A DNA stretch of 64,000 nucleotides from contig JAUIBR010000030.1 of NCBI GenBank assembly GCA_030427705.1, positions 1 to 64,000 of the forward strand, given 5' to 3'. The notes beneath the pieces were generated by a model. That model was not told the DNA's origin, searched no databases, and was given only the letters and a program-made list of their open reading frames with translations. Numbering within the stretch: position 1 is the stretch's first letter; each line of letters starts with the position of its first letter. Of this stretch, positions 15,780 through 24,939 are shown in pieces. The translations under genes were made by a program, and so were the position numbers. This DNA comes from a bacterium (GTDB taxonomy: Bacteria; Myxococcota_A; Bradymonadia; Bradymonadales; Bradymonadaceae).

Positions 15780-17108
15780 ATGGCTAACGATCCGTACGCA
15801 ATCCGATCCCAAAGAGTCGTGTTTTACGACAGTTGTCGACCTGCGACGCTTGTCATCGATGACGGGAAAATCGACAAAATCTTGGAATACGATGCGGTCG
15901 AAACGGCGCAGGATCTGGGTGAACTGGTGGTTTCACCTGGCGTCGTCGACCCACACGTCCACATCAACGACCCTGGACGAACCGAGTGGGAGACCTTTCC
16001 AGCAGCCACCAAGGCAGCAGTTTCGGGAGGTGTCACAACGCTCGTAGACATGCCACTCAACTGTTTGCCGGTGACGACTACCCCCGAAGCACTAAGCGCC
16101 AAAATTTTGACGGCCGATGGTCGGTTGCATTGTGATGTTGGGTATTGGGCAGGCGTCATTCCAGGAAACCTCGCCGAGCTCGAATCACTGATCGCAGCAG
16201 GGGTGCTGGGTGCGAAGGCGTTCCTTGTCGACTCAGGCATCCCGGAGTTTCCTGCGTCTGGCCGAGATGTGCTCGAACCCGCGATGCAGTTGCTTCAGAA
16301 ACACGGCATGCCCTTGCTGGCCCACGCCGAGATTGAGTCTGACTTGGATGTCACAGGCGACCCGACTCGCTATCAAACGTTCTTGGCTAGCCGTCCTCCG
16401 GAGTGGGAAATCGAAGCTATCGAATTGCTTCTGAACCTCTGCGACTCGACGAAGTGTTGGACTCATATCGTCCACTTAGCGACCCAAGCGGCCCTGCCCC
16501 GCCTCCAAGCGGCTATCGACGCCGGACAAAACCTTACAGTCGAGACATGTGCGCATTACCTGACCATCGACGCCGAAGATATCGTGGACGGCGCCACGCA
16601 GTTTAAGTGCTGTCCACCCATACGCTCTGCGGAAAACAATGCCGGACTGTGGCAGGGTCTAAAAGATGGAACGATTTCGATGGTGACCACGGATCACTCT
16701 CCCAGCGATCCCGCACTCAAATTGCTCGAGGAAGGCAATTTTATGAAAGCCTGGGGTGGAATCGCGTCATTGGGATTGGAGTTGCCGCTAATCTGGACAG
16801 TTGGGCAGAGTCACGACGTTTCCCTGGTAGAGCTTGCGCAATGGCTTTCGACAAACACCGCGAGATTAGCGGGGCTTAACGACCGCGGTAAGATTGCGGT
16901 TGGGAAGCGAGCCGACCTGGTCGTTTGGGACCCGGATGAGTCGTTTCGAGTCGCAAGGAACGACCTGTGGTTCAAGCACAAGCTTTCCCCGTACCTGGAT
17001 CGGGAGCTAAAGGGCTCCGTCGTTCAGACAATCTTGGCCGGTGAAGTGGTGTTTGACCGCGGCAACTTCTCGGAACCCTCAGGTCAATCTGTATTGGGGC
17101 GGCGCTAG
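15780..17108 (+). CDS. allB: Allantoinase (dihydroorotase-like amidohydrolase)
   Basis: A 442-residue cyclic amidohydrolase. Zinc ligands appear in VDPHVHINDPGRTEWE, the probable carboxylated Lys in GAKAFLVDSG, then LLAHAEIE, HIVHLAT and TTDHSPSD. The segment VDMPLNCLPVTTT is typical of allantoinases as opposed to dihydroorotases. It would hydrolyse allantoin to allantoate in purine degradation, in the cytoplasm. No other purine-degradation gene is in the window, although nitrogen assimilation genes follow. The ribosome site is weak. The stop codon shares CTAG with gltB. Confidence 0.85.
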   Translation: MANDPYAIRSQRVVFYDSCRPATLVIDDGKIDKILEYDAVETAQDLGELVVSPGVVDPHVHINDPGRTEWETFPAATKAAVSGGVTTLVDMPLNCLPVTTTPEALSAKILTADGRLHCDVGYWAGVIPGNLAELESLIAAGVLGAKAFLVDSGIPEFPASGRDVLEPAMQLLQKHGMPLLAHAEIESDLDVTGDPTRYQTFLASRPPEWEIEAIELLLNLCDSTKCWTHIVHLATQAALPRLQAAIDAGQNLTVETCAHYLTIDAEDIVDGATQFKCCPPIRSAENNAGLWQGLKDGTISMVTTDHSPSDPALKLLEEGNFMKAWGGIASLGLELPLIWTVGQSHDVSLVELAQWLSTNTARLAGLNDRGKIAVGKRADLVVWDPDESFRVARNDLWFKHKLSPYLDRELKGSVVQTILAGEVVFDRGNFSEPSGQSVLGRR

Positions 17109-20100
17109 GCCTTGGGCTCTACGAGCCAGAAGTCCGCGGGATTCCAGTTTGCAAGAATCTGGTCAGCCTTGAAGCTCTCGGTCGCATCACGGAAATGCTG
17201 AATCAATGGTTTCAGCTCGCTGTCATCATCAACTCGTCGAATCTGGACGAACTCGTCGTTAAGTCGTTTGGGAAACTCCTCGTCTGGGTCCCAGACATAG
17301 GCGGCTCCACCACTCATACCGGCGGCGAAGTTGTAGCCAGTCCGACCTAGAATAACGATGGTCCCGCCGGTCATGTACTCGCAGCCGTGGTCGCCGCAGC
17401 CTAGGAACACCCCGGTCGCACCAGAGTTTCGAACCGCGAGTCGCTCACCTGCAAGCCCATCCACCAACAGTTCACCGCCCGTCGCACCGTAGAGCACGGT
17501 GTTACCGACCAGAACATCCGGACGTTGTCGACCCACGGAAGCCGGCCGAATAACCAAGCGTCCCCCGGCCATCGACTTGGCAACATAGTCTTGTGCCTCG
17601 CCGATGAGCGTGAGCTCCATAGATTCGGAGTTGAATGCGCCAAAGGACTGCCCCGCCTGTCCCCTGAAATCGAGACGCACCGCGGTTTCGGGCACCTTGT
17701 TACCGTGCTTGCGCGCTAAAGTTCCTGAGATTCGCGCTCCAATGGACCGTTCACGGTTCGAAATCGGGAACGTGGATTGGAAATCGGTATCTTCCTGGAT
17801 CGCGCTGGTCACCTGCTGAACCACATCATCGATGACGGCGTTGGAGTCCGGACGGTCGTTTCGTGGCTGTGTTTGCTGACGATCGGATTGCGTTGAATCC
17901 TCGAGAATACACTTTAGATCTAGTTGTTGAGCTCGTTTCGGCAGCCCCTCTCGGCGCTCCAATAGATCGGTTCGCCCGATGAGCTCGTCCATCGTCCGAA
18001 CACCCATCTGCGCGAGGATGTGGCGGACGTGTTCAGCGACAAAGAACATGAAGGAGACGACATGGTCGGGCTTTCCAGGATATCGCGCGCGGAGGTCTTC
18101 GCGTTGCGTCGCAACACCAACGGGACAGGTATTCGCGTGACATTGGCGTGCCATGACGCATCCCGCTGCGACAAGGGGTGCCGTTCCAAAACCAAACTCC
18201 TCGGCGCCGAGCAACGCAGCGATTACCACGTCACGTCCGGTCTTCAGCCCGCCATCTACGCGCAAGCGAACCCGGCCGCGTAGGTCGTTAGCCCGCAGTG
18301 TTCTTTGCACCTCAGAAAGCCCAAGTTCCCACGGCAGGCCGGCGTGTTTGATAGAACCCAGTGGAGATGCCCCGGTTCCGCCGTCGTGACCCGAAATTTG
18401 GATCGCATCCGCGTAACCTTTGGTCACACCAGCCGCGATCGTTCCCACTCCCGTTCCTGCAACGAGCTTCACGCACACCGTCGCGCGGTCATTGACTCGC
18501 TTCAGGTCATGAATCAGCTGAGCGAGGTCTTCGATCGAGTAGATATCGTGGTGCGGCGGCGGTGAAATCAGCGTCACACCAGGCACCGAGCGACGGGTTT
18601 TGGCGATGTCATCCGTAACCTTATGCCCCGGAATCTGGCCGCCTTCGCCAGGCTTTGAGCCCTGAGCCATCTTGATTTCAAGCTGTTCCGCGCTGACCAG
18701 ATAGTACGGCGTCACACCAAATCGGCCACTAGCCACTTGTTTGATCGCACTACTGCCTGCGTCACCCTTATGTGGATGCCAGGCTGCCAGACTTCGCTCA
18801 GGGGCGTCTTCATCGTACGGCTGAAATCGAACATCTTCCTCGCCGCCTTCGCCTGAGTTCGATTTGCCACCGATCCGGTTCATGGCGATGGCCAACGTTT
18901 CATGGGCCTCTCGCGACAACGAACCAAAACTCATGGCTTGGGTGCAAAACCGCTTCACGATCGACTCAGCGGATTCGACCTCATCCAATGGCACCGGCTC
19001 ATCGGCGCGTTTCCACGTAACCAAGTCGCGAAGTGTGGTCGGTGGGCGGTCATCGACCAAGCGCGCATACTCTTCGTATTGCGCAGGGTCCGATTCGCGG
19101 ACCGCCTTATGCAACGCTTTGAACACCGGTGGATTGAAGGCGTGGTACTCCCCATCGCGCCGGAAACGGTAGATGCCCTTCTCTTTCAGGCGAGGATTCT
19201 CGCCGTAGGCTTCCGCGTGAAAGGCCAAAACCGCGTGGGCGAGGTCAGGTAACGTAGCCCCGCCGATTCTGGAAGGAGTCCCTTTGAAGTAAGACTCGAC
19301 CACTGAATCTGAAAGGCCAAGGGCCTCGAACGTCTGGGCACCCTGGTAGCTCCCCACCGTTGAAATGCCGTATTTGGCGAGGATTTTGAGAAGGCCCTTT
19401 TCGAGGGCTTTCACATAGTTGGCCTCGGCCTGTTCGGGGGTGACATCGTCGTCTACAGCGTCCACCGCAGCGGAAATGGCGCACCTTGGGTGGACCAACA
19501 GCGCGCCAAACCCCAGCAAACACGCGACGTCGTGGTCTTCTACGATGTCCCCACTATCCATGATGAGCGCGACGCCGCTGCGTGCTTGGTGCGCGATTAG
19601 ATGGTGGTGGACTGACGTGAGCGCCAGCAAGATCGGCACCGGCGCCTGTGACTCGCTGACGGCTTTGTCGGACAATACAAGGACTTCGCCATTTGCGGAC
19701 GCGTTTAAAGCTTCGTCACGCAGTTCGTCGAGGCGGCGCTGAAGGCCTTCGTCGCCCCACTCCACTGGGAACGTGCAATCAAGCGTTTGAACGCGAAAAC
19801 TCTCACCGAGCGTGTGCAAGCCAGCAAACTGCGACCGGTCCAGAATCGGCGACTTGAACTCGACGAAGGGACCCGCGGGGCCACCGACCTCCAACAGCGA
19901 ACGGCGTCCGCCCAGACGCGTCGTGAGGCTCATCACCATCCGTTCCCGAATCGGGTCGATGGGTGGGTTTGTGACCTGGGCAAACCGTTGTTTGAAGAAC
20001 CGAGAGAGTCGCTGTGGCTTCTCGGAAAGTGCCGCTAGTGGCGTGTCATCCCCCATCGAGCCAATCGGTTCGTTCCCTGTCATCGCCATGGGGCGAATAA

Positions 20101-21460
20101 TCTTGTCGAGGTGCTCTCGCCCATAGCCAAAGGACTTGAAATCCAAGATGAGTTCGACACCCTCGCGAACCGGTTCGGGGTCGGCCGTTGGGATCGGGAG
20201 CTCTTCCGAGAGCCAGTCTTCCCAATCTCCCAAGCCGGCAAGTTCGTGTTTGAGCTCTTCGTCACGGAACACGCGGCCGGTCGCCAGATTCACCGACAGC
20301 ATCTGGCCTGGTCCCAACCGCCCTTTTTCGACGATATCCGCTTCTGGAACATCCACCAGGCCCGCCTCTGAGCCGACGATGACGCGGTCTTTGGTATGCC
20401 AGTATCTGAGCGGTCGAAGTCCATTTCGGTCCAAAGCCGCGGCTGCGGTCTTTCCATTGGTAAACGCCAAGGCGGCCGGACCATCCCACGGTTGCGAAAC
20501 CAGCGCGTGATACCGATAGAATGCGCGAACGCCGGCTTCAAGGTCCTTCGATTCGAACGCGTCCGGCACGAGCATGCCCATCGCATGAACCGGATTTCGA
20601 CCGCTCAAAGTCAACAATTCCAGGATGTTGTCCAACGCGAGCGAGTCGCTCGGATTGGTCTCGATAGCCGACAATGAGATATCGGCAAACGTCTCGCTTG
20701 CATCGCCGACGAGCTCATTCTGGCGCGCCTTCATGCGATTGACGTTTCCAAGCAACGTGTTGATTTCGCCGTTGTGCGCGAGCATGCGAAACGGCTGGGC
20801 CAAGCGCCAAGATGGCGAGGTATTCGTGCTGTAGCGCTGATGAAACAGCGCCACGCGGGTGCGGTACTCATCCGATGTAAGGTCGGGATAGAAAGCCCCT
20901 AAAACACTTGGAAGAACGAGCGCTTTGTAGACGATCGTCTTCGATGAAAAAGAGGCAAACGAAAGCTCGACCCCACGCTCGGCGGCGATCGTCTCAATAC
21001 GCTTGCGGGCGTACATGAGACGCCGCTCGAAGGTCAGTTCGTCGTCTTCATTTGGTGCGACAAACACCTGTTCGATGATGGGAGCGATGTCGCGCTGCGA
21101 TGGCCCCAAGATATCGCGTTTTGTTGGAACAGCGCGCCAGCCAGAAACCTCGAGCTGCGCGACTTTCAGGGTGTCCTCAACGATCGAGCGGCCAAGCGAC
21201 TCCTGATTGACGCCCATGAAGACGACGCCAACGGCAGTACCGGGCTGAATGCCCAGGAGTGTGTGCGGAATCTCGGTTAACACCCCAGTTCCGTCGCTGG
21301 TCACGCCATCTGCGGAAACGGCACCACGGTGCTCTAACCGAGAGACGGCGGTAAGCGCGTCTTGCAACACCTGATGCGAGGCGGTGTTGGTGGTGGAGGC
21401 AACAAAGCCAGTCCCACACGCGTCACGTTCCCCAAGAATGCCCTCATGAGCAAATCGCAT
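17105..21460 (-). CDS. gltB: Glutamate synthase large subunit
   Basis: A 1451-residue protein, about the usual length. The N-terminal Ntn glutamine amidotransferase begins after a short propeptide at Cys15 (ERDACGTGF), with FHQRYSTNT and AHNGEINT motifs. The central domain follows, then the FMN-binding synthase domain. That domain carries the three-cysteine 3Fe-4S motif CVMARQCHANTCPVG and a C-terminal Gly-rich beta-helix (GATGGELLVDG). It makes two glutamates from glutamine and 2-oxoglutarate. The small subunit gltD is not adjacent, so its electron partner must be encoded elsewhere. AGGGG precedes the ATG. It lies downstream of amt on the same strand, with a terminator-like hairpin between. 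Confidence 0.95.
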   Translation of the reverse strand: MRFAHEGILGERDACGTGFVASTTNTASHQVLQDALTAVSRLEHRGAVSADGVTSDGTGVLTEIPHTLLGIQPGTAVGVVFMGVNQESLGRSIVEDTLKVAQLEVSGWRAVPTKRDILGPSQRDIAPIIEQVFVAPNEDDELTFERRLMYARKRIETIAAERGVELSFASFSSKTIVYKALVLPSVLGAFYPDLTSDEYRTRVALFHQRYSTNTSPSWRLAQPFRMLAHNGEINTLLGNVNRMKARQNELVGDASETFADISLSAIETNPSDSLALDNILELLTLSGRNPVHAMGMLVPDAFESKDLEAGVRAFYRYHALVSQPWDGPAALAFTNGKTAAAALDRNGLRPLRYWHTKDRVIVGSEAGLVDVPEADIVEKGRLGPGQMLSVNLATGRVFRDEELKHELAGLGDWEDWLSEELPIPTADPEPVREGVELILDFKSFGYGREHLDKIIRPMAMTGNEPIGSMGDDTPLAALSEKPQRLSRFFKQRFAQVTNPPIDPIRERMVMSLTTRLGGRRSLLEVGGPAGPFVEFKSPILDRSQFAGLHTLGESFRVQTLDCTFPVEWGDEGLQRRLDELRDEALNASANGEVLVLSDKAVSESQAPVPILLALTSVHHHLIAHQARSGVALIMDSGDIVEDHDVACLLGFGALLVHPRCAISAAVDAVDDDVTPEQAEANYVKALEKGLLKILAKYGISTVGSYQGAQTFEALGLSDSVVESYFKGTPSRIGGATLPDLAHAVLAFHAEAYGENPRLKEKGIYRFRRDGEYHAFNPPVFKALHKAVRESDPAQYEEYARLVDDRPPTTLRDLVTWKRADEPVPLDEVESAESIVKRFCTQAMSFGSLSREAHETLAIAMNRIGGKSNSGEGGEEDVRFQPYDEDAPERSLAAWHPHKGDAGSSAIKQVASGRFGVTPYYLVSAEQLEIKMAQGSKPGEGGQIPGHKVTDDIAKTRRSVPGVTLISPPPHHDIYSIEDLAQLIHDLKRVNDRATVCVKLVAGTGVGTIAAGVTKGYADAIQISGHDGGTGASPLGSIKHAGLPWELGLSEVQRTLRANDLRGRVRLRVDGGLKTGRDVVIAALLGAEEFGFGTAPLVAAGCVMARQCHANTCPVGVATQREDLRARYPGKPDHVVSFMFFVAEHVRHILAQMGVRTMDELIGRTDLLERREGLPKRAQQLDLKCILEDSTQSDRQQTQPRNDRPDSNAVIDDVVQQVTSAIQEDTDFQSTFPISNRERSIGARISGTLARKHGNKVPETAVRLDFRGQAGQSFGAFNSESMELTLIGEAQDYVAKSMAGGRLVIRPASVGRQRPDVLVGNTVLYGATGGELLVDGLAGERLAVRNSGATGVFLGCGDHGCEYMTGGTIVILGRTGYNFAAGMSGGAAYVWDPDEEFPKRLNDEFVQIRRVDDDSELKPLIQHFRDATESFKADQILANWNPADFWLVEPKA

Positions 21461-21515
21461 TTAAGCCCCTATTTGGTCCCATTGGCCGCGCCCGAATTTG
21501 TTCATGGAGGGCGCG

Positions 21516-21537
21516 AAACCCCGCATGCTTTGCGGGG
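21516..21537 (-). terminator. Probable terminator after amt
   Basis: A 7-bp CCCCGCA/TGCGGGG stem with a 5-nt loop. On the minus strand it is followed by only TTTCG, so the U-tract is weak. It lies between the amt stop and the gltB start. Confidence 0.5.
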
Positions 21538-21620
21538 CTCTTCTCCATCATCACACCCAAAGGGTGACGACTTTCAAAATGAATGTCAACGACTTTTTGA
21601 CGCGGTGCGTCACTGGCTCC

Positions 21621-22931
21621 TTACTCAGCTGCTGCTGGCTCTGCTGGAGGTGGAACGAGTGCATCACCCAGGTCAGCAACTTCTGCCGAAACGAGGTGCG
21701 TCACATCGAAGTGATATGCACTGATGCCACATTCTGCGAGGTCGAGGCCTTCGATTTCGTGCTTCTCGCTGACGCGAATCCCGAAGGTTGCTCGCAACGG
21801 GAACCACACGGCAGCTGCCGAGAGGAATGCGAAGAGCGCTCCGCTGAACGCACCAGCCAATTGGATTCCCAGTAGTGAGAACCCACCACCGTGGAAAAGG
21901 CCTACAACGTCGCCTGAGTTGGCGAACAAGCCGACAGCAATCGTACCGAAGAGGCCCGCGCCCAGGTGAACAGCGATTGCACCGACAGGGTCATCGAGGC
22001 GGAGTTTGTCCAGAAGCAAGGTTGAGCCAACGACCACCATTCCGCCCATTGCACCCACAAGGATTGCTTCCATTGGTGCGATGACGTCAGCACCGGCAGT
22101 GATAGCCACCAGGCCGCCAAGGGCGCCGTTGAGCGCAAACGAAAGGTCGAGCTTTCCGCCCGTGCGCCAGTAGATCCAACCCAACACGGCGGCGAATCCG
22201 CCAGCTGCGGCAAGATTCGTCGACAGAATCACAGGCGCTACCGCGCCGGCATCGGCCGAGAGCGTCGAGCCACCGTTGAAGCCAAACCAACCCACCCACA
22301 GGATGAGTACGCCAAGCGCGGCCAGTGGAAGGTTGTGTGGAGGTAGTCCAACGACATTGCCGTCCTCATCGTACTTCCCGATTCGCGGCCCAAGCGCGAT
22401 GACGCCAGCAAGTGCCATCGCACCGCCGACTGCGTGTACCACCGTGCTGCCCGCAAAATCATGGAAGCCGAGCGTCGACAGAACGCCGCCGCCCCAAACC
22501 CAGTGGCCAACCACGGGGTAGATGAAGACGGTCGCGAACACGACAAAAATCATGAATGCCGAGACCTTGATGCGCTCGGCGACGGCTCCACTGACGATGG
22601 TTGCTGCGGTCGCTGCAAACACCATCTGGAAGAACAAGAATACAAAGAGTGGAAGGTTGTCCGGCAACGCGGATCCTGCGCCAGTAGCCGCAGGGGCAAA
22701 CAACGAAGCTCCGATCCAGGAATTGCCGTCACCAAACATGACGCCAAATCCAATCAGGTAGAATAGAATGGAGCTAAGCGCGACGACTGCGAGGTTTTTG
22801 GTGAGGACGACAACGGCGTTCTTACGTTGGCAGAACCCTGCCTCAACCAGGGCGAAGCCTGCATGCATAAAGAAGACGAGTAGTGCACTTACCAATACCC
22901 AGACGCTGTCTAACGCCATTTGAACGTTCAT
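21621..22931 (-). CDS. amtB: Ammonium transporter (Amt family)
   Basis: A 436-residue inner-membrane protein with about eleven hydrophobic helices. Amt signatures include FFMHAGFALVEAGFCQRKN near the start, DFAGSTVVHAVGGAMALAG, the VGWFGFNGGS region and HLGAGLFGTIAVGLF. The conserved pore histidines are visible. The C-terminus ends in a Pro/Ala/Glu tail. CGGAG lies 9 nt upstream. No P-II (glnK) gene is adjacent, which is unusual for amtB in proteobacteria. Context with gltB supports an ammonium uptake and assimilation role. Confidence 0.93.
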   Translation of the reverse strand: MNVQMALDSVWVLVSALLVFFMHAGFALVEAGFCQRKNAVVVLTKNLAVVALSSILFYLIGFGVMFGDGNSWIGASLFAPAATGAGSALPDNLPLFVFLFFQMVFAATAATIVSGAVAERIKVSAFMIFVVFATVFIYPVVGHWVWGGGVLSTLGFHDFAGSTVVHAVGGAMALAGVIALGPRIGKYDEDGNVVGLPPHNLPLAALGVLILWVGWFGFNGGSTLSADAGAVAPVILSTNLAAAGGFAAVLGWIYWRTGGKLDLSFALNGALGGLVAITAGADVIAPMEAILVGAMGGMVVVGSTLLLDKLRLDDPVGAIAVHLGAGLFGTIAVGLFANSGDVVGLFHGGGFSLLGIQLAGAFSGALFAFLSAAAVWFPLRATFGIRVSEKHEIEGLDLAECGISAYHFDVTHLVSAEVADLGDALVPPPAEPAAAE

Positions 22932-23094
22932 AATCTAAAACTCCGAATTGGACCTTCCGTGGTGACTTGGTGATGGAAGCGTCCACATTCGGAGATCGAA
23001 AGTCAACGGGTATTTGACGCGTCGCGTTAGCGCGTCATGCCTTTAATAATGGTAGCATAGCAATTCTGCTTGCGCAGCGAGCATTTGGGACATC

Positions 23095-23562
23095 ATGAAA
23101 AAAAATACAAAGATCCTTATCGGAATCGTGGTCGGCGGCGGACTGCTTAGCTGTGTCGCGTGCGTTTTGCTGATGAGCGCTGGGTTTTTCTCGGCCTTCG
23201 ACGCAGCAAACGACCCGGCAGTGCAAGAAGAAGGAAAGAAGGTGGGACAAGCCGGCTCGCCTCGCGATTGCGAACGAGCCGCGTTGGACAAGGCTAGAGC
23301 GTGCGGTCAGATTGATTTCGCCTGCCAAACCAAAGTGCAGATGTTCGCCTCGACCTGCCTCTACAGTACGACCCAGGAAGCCCCGGGGTTCTGTGAGCGG
23401 ATGGGCCTAGACCCTAACGAGGACATGATGCAGCAGTCCTTTAAGGCAGGGATGTGGTCGGCCGCGGAGTGCAAGAAGATCATGCCCAACAACCAGGCCT
23501 GCACAAACGCCCTTAACGCGTCCGTAAACTACTGCGTACAAGAGCTTTCACGTCGACGATAA
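23095..23562 (+). CDS. Hypothetical Cys-rich exported or membrane-anchored protein
   Basis: A 155-residue protein with an N-terminal hydrophobic segment (ILIGIVVGGGLLSCVACVLLMSAGFF). The outside domain of about 120 residues has six or more regularly spaced cysteines (RDCERAAL, RACGQIDFACQ, STCLYS, GFCERMG, ECKKIM, QACTNAL, NYCVQEL). The helix-plus-cysteine spacing suggests a disulphide-stabilised helical bundle. No family is recognised. It is monocistronic by position, lying between divergent amt and slyD. Confidence 0.7.
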   Translation: MKKNTKILIGIVVGGGLLSCVACVLLMSAGFFSAFDAANDPAVQEEGKKVGQAGSPRDCERAALDKARACGQIDFACQTKVQMFASTCLYSTTQEAPGFCERMGLDPNEDMMQQSFKAGMWSAAECKKIMPNNQACTNALNASVNYCVQELSRRR

Positions 23563-23626
23563 TCCCCTTTGACCTTGGGAGAATGCCGCGCTAGCTTCCC
23601 GGCGCCCAAGGACCAACGGAGGAATC

Positions 23627-24124
23627 GTGGCAGACAAAGTAGAAGCCGATAAAGTCGTATTCATCAACTACACCCTGAAAAACGGCGCCGGCGAAGTGCT
23701 GGACGATTCAGAGGGCGATCCGCTCTTCTATCTGCACGGACACGGAAACATCGTTCCTGGCCTCGAGCGTGAGATTGACGGCCTCGCTGTCGGCGACAAG
23801 AAGAGCGTCGTCGTGCCGCCCGCAGAAGGCTATGGCGAGGTTCAACCTCCTGGTGAGCAAGAGTTCCCAAAGGACACGTTCCCTGACGGCATCGATGTCG
23901 AAGTCGGAATGGTGTTCCACACCGAACTTCCGAACGGTGAACTCGTCCCCTTCTTCGTTACGAAGGTTGAAGGCGATTCAGTATGGATGGACAACAACCA
24001 CCCGTTGGCGGGCGAACACCTGCACTTCGATATCGAAGTAACGCGCATTCGTGACGCAAAAGACGACGAACTTGCCCACGGCCATCCACATGGTCCTGAG
24101 GGCGACGTGGGACACCACCACTAG
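23627..24124 (+). CDS. slyD: SlyD-type FKBP peptidyl-prolyl isomerase
   Basis: A 165-residue protein with the FKBP core (VFINYTLKNGAGEVLDDSEG, LHGHGNIVPGLEREIDGLAVGDKKSV). The inserted IF chaperone flap follows (about 75-125), then NNHPLAGEHLHFDIEV, a SlyD hallmark. The tail is His-rich (HGHPHG ... GHHH) and likely binds metal. The start is GTG with GGAGG 4 nt upstream. It acts in the cytoplasm as isomerase, chaperone and possible nickel handler. It shares a CTAG stop with the convergent gene. Confidence 0.93.
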   Translation: MADKVEADKVVFINYTLKNGAGEVLDDSEGDPLFYLHGHGNIVPGLEREIDGLAVGDKKSVVVPPAEGYGEVQPPGEQEFPKDTFPDGIDVEVGMVFHTELPNGELVPFFVTKVEGDSVWMDNNHPLAGEHLHFDIEVTRIRDAKDDELAHGHPHGPEGDVGHHH

Positions 24125-24747
24125 TCCTCTTCCGCCTCGCTTTCAGGCAGGGGCGGAGGTGATTTGAGCCCCAGCGTTTGACGCGTAGGCGGCTCTTCAA
24201 ACGGATCCTTCCGGAAACTTGGGGATTCAAAGAGACGCTGCAAGAGGTCATCAAAGTCCTCTTGGGGCGCCTTGGTGTCCCGGAGCATTCCTTTGATTTC
24301 CTGAGCTTCGGGTACAGGAGTGACCGTCCGCTCACGAGACCGCCTTGCCCCATGCCGATACGCGGCGAGAGAAGCTGCGGTCAGATACACCCCAGTTGAG
24401 CGCTCTTCGCCGGTAATCCGCTCGAGTTGGTAGAGCACCAGAATCTCATCTGTGCTCACGTTCAAAAAGTCGGCGGCTTCGCGCAACGTGCACCAAGACT
24501 CCGGACCGGTCTCGTCTTCCACGGGCCTTTCCAATATCTCACGACATTGTGCCATCCCGTTCAGTGCCAAGTTCGCCAATCGGACAAACTGCTCAACCGC
24601 AGTCGCGGCCTCCTCACGCTGGAGCAGGTGAATGTACATCGTCGCACTCTCAGCCAGGTCGACTGAGGCCCGTATCGATGTCGTAAACTGCTCGTTAACT
24701 TTTGTGTTGCTTACCGCCCCGGTCTCAATTCGATCGAAGTCCGCCAT
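24121..24747 (-). CDS. Hypothetical protein with MerR/excisionase-like helix-turn-helix
   Basis: A 208-residue soluble protein. Residues about 25-75 are helical. Residues about 85-135 (WCTLREAADFLNVSTDEILVLYQLERI ... GVYLTAASLAAYRHGAR) read like an excisionase or MerR-type winged HTH. The C-terminal 60 residues are charged and Pro-rich, probably disordered. A DNA-binding or adaptor role is a guess from this motif. The stop shares CTAG with slyD. About 130 bp upstream of its start lies the GGTGATCACC palindrome. Confidence 0.6.
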   Translation of the reverse strand: MADFDRIETGAVSNTKVNEQFTTSIRASVDLAESATMYIHLLQREEAATAVEQFVRLANLALNGMAQCREILERPVEDETGPESWCTLREAADFLNVSTDEILVLYQLERITGEERSTGVYLTAASLAAYRHGARRSRERTVTPVPEAQEIKGMLRDTKAPQEDFDDLLQRLFESPSFRKDPFEEPPTRQTLGLKSPPPLPESEAEED

Positions 24748-24872
24748 GTTTTTCCTCGCCGCTGGTTCGTCACGATTTCATCGTACCAAAACGTCCGTCG
24801 ACTTTCCGCGAGAAGGCGTCATTTTTAAAATTACACCCCAATTTTAAAGCGTTAGATATCAAGTGATGCTAT

Positions 24873-24894
24873 TGAGGTGATCACCCGAACCTCA
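24873..24894. promoter_or_regulatory. Nested palindromes TGAGGT...ACCTCA with GGTGATCACC
   Basis: TGAGGT and ACCTCA form a 6-bp inverted repeat around 10 nt, and the left half contains the perfect palindrome GGTGATCACC. The 14-mer at 24874-24887 is identical to that at 13001-13014. It lies in the 192-bp AT-richer gap between the HTH gene start and the stop of the next minus-strand gene. I see no ORF in the gap. Confidence 0.35.
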
Positions 24895-24939
24895 AAACAC
24901 ACACAAACAGCCGCAAAGGAACTCACACAGCGACCGACA

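Noticed and set aside
22932-23094. Sigma54 promoter for amt
   Set aside because: No convincing GG-N10-GC pair with TGGCAC/TTGCA flanks was found on the relevant strand.
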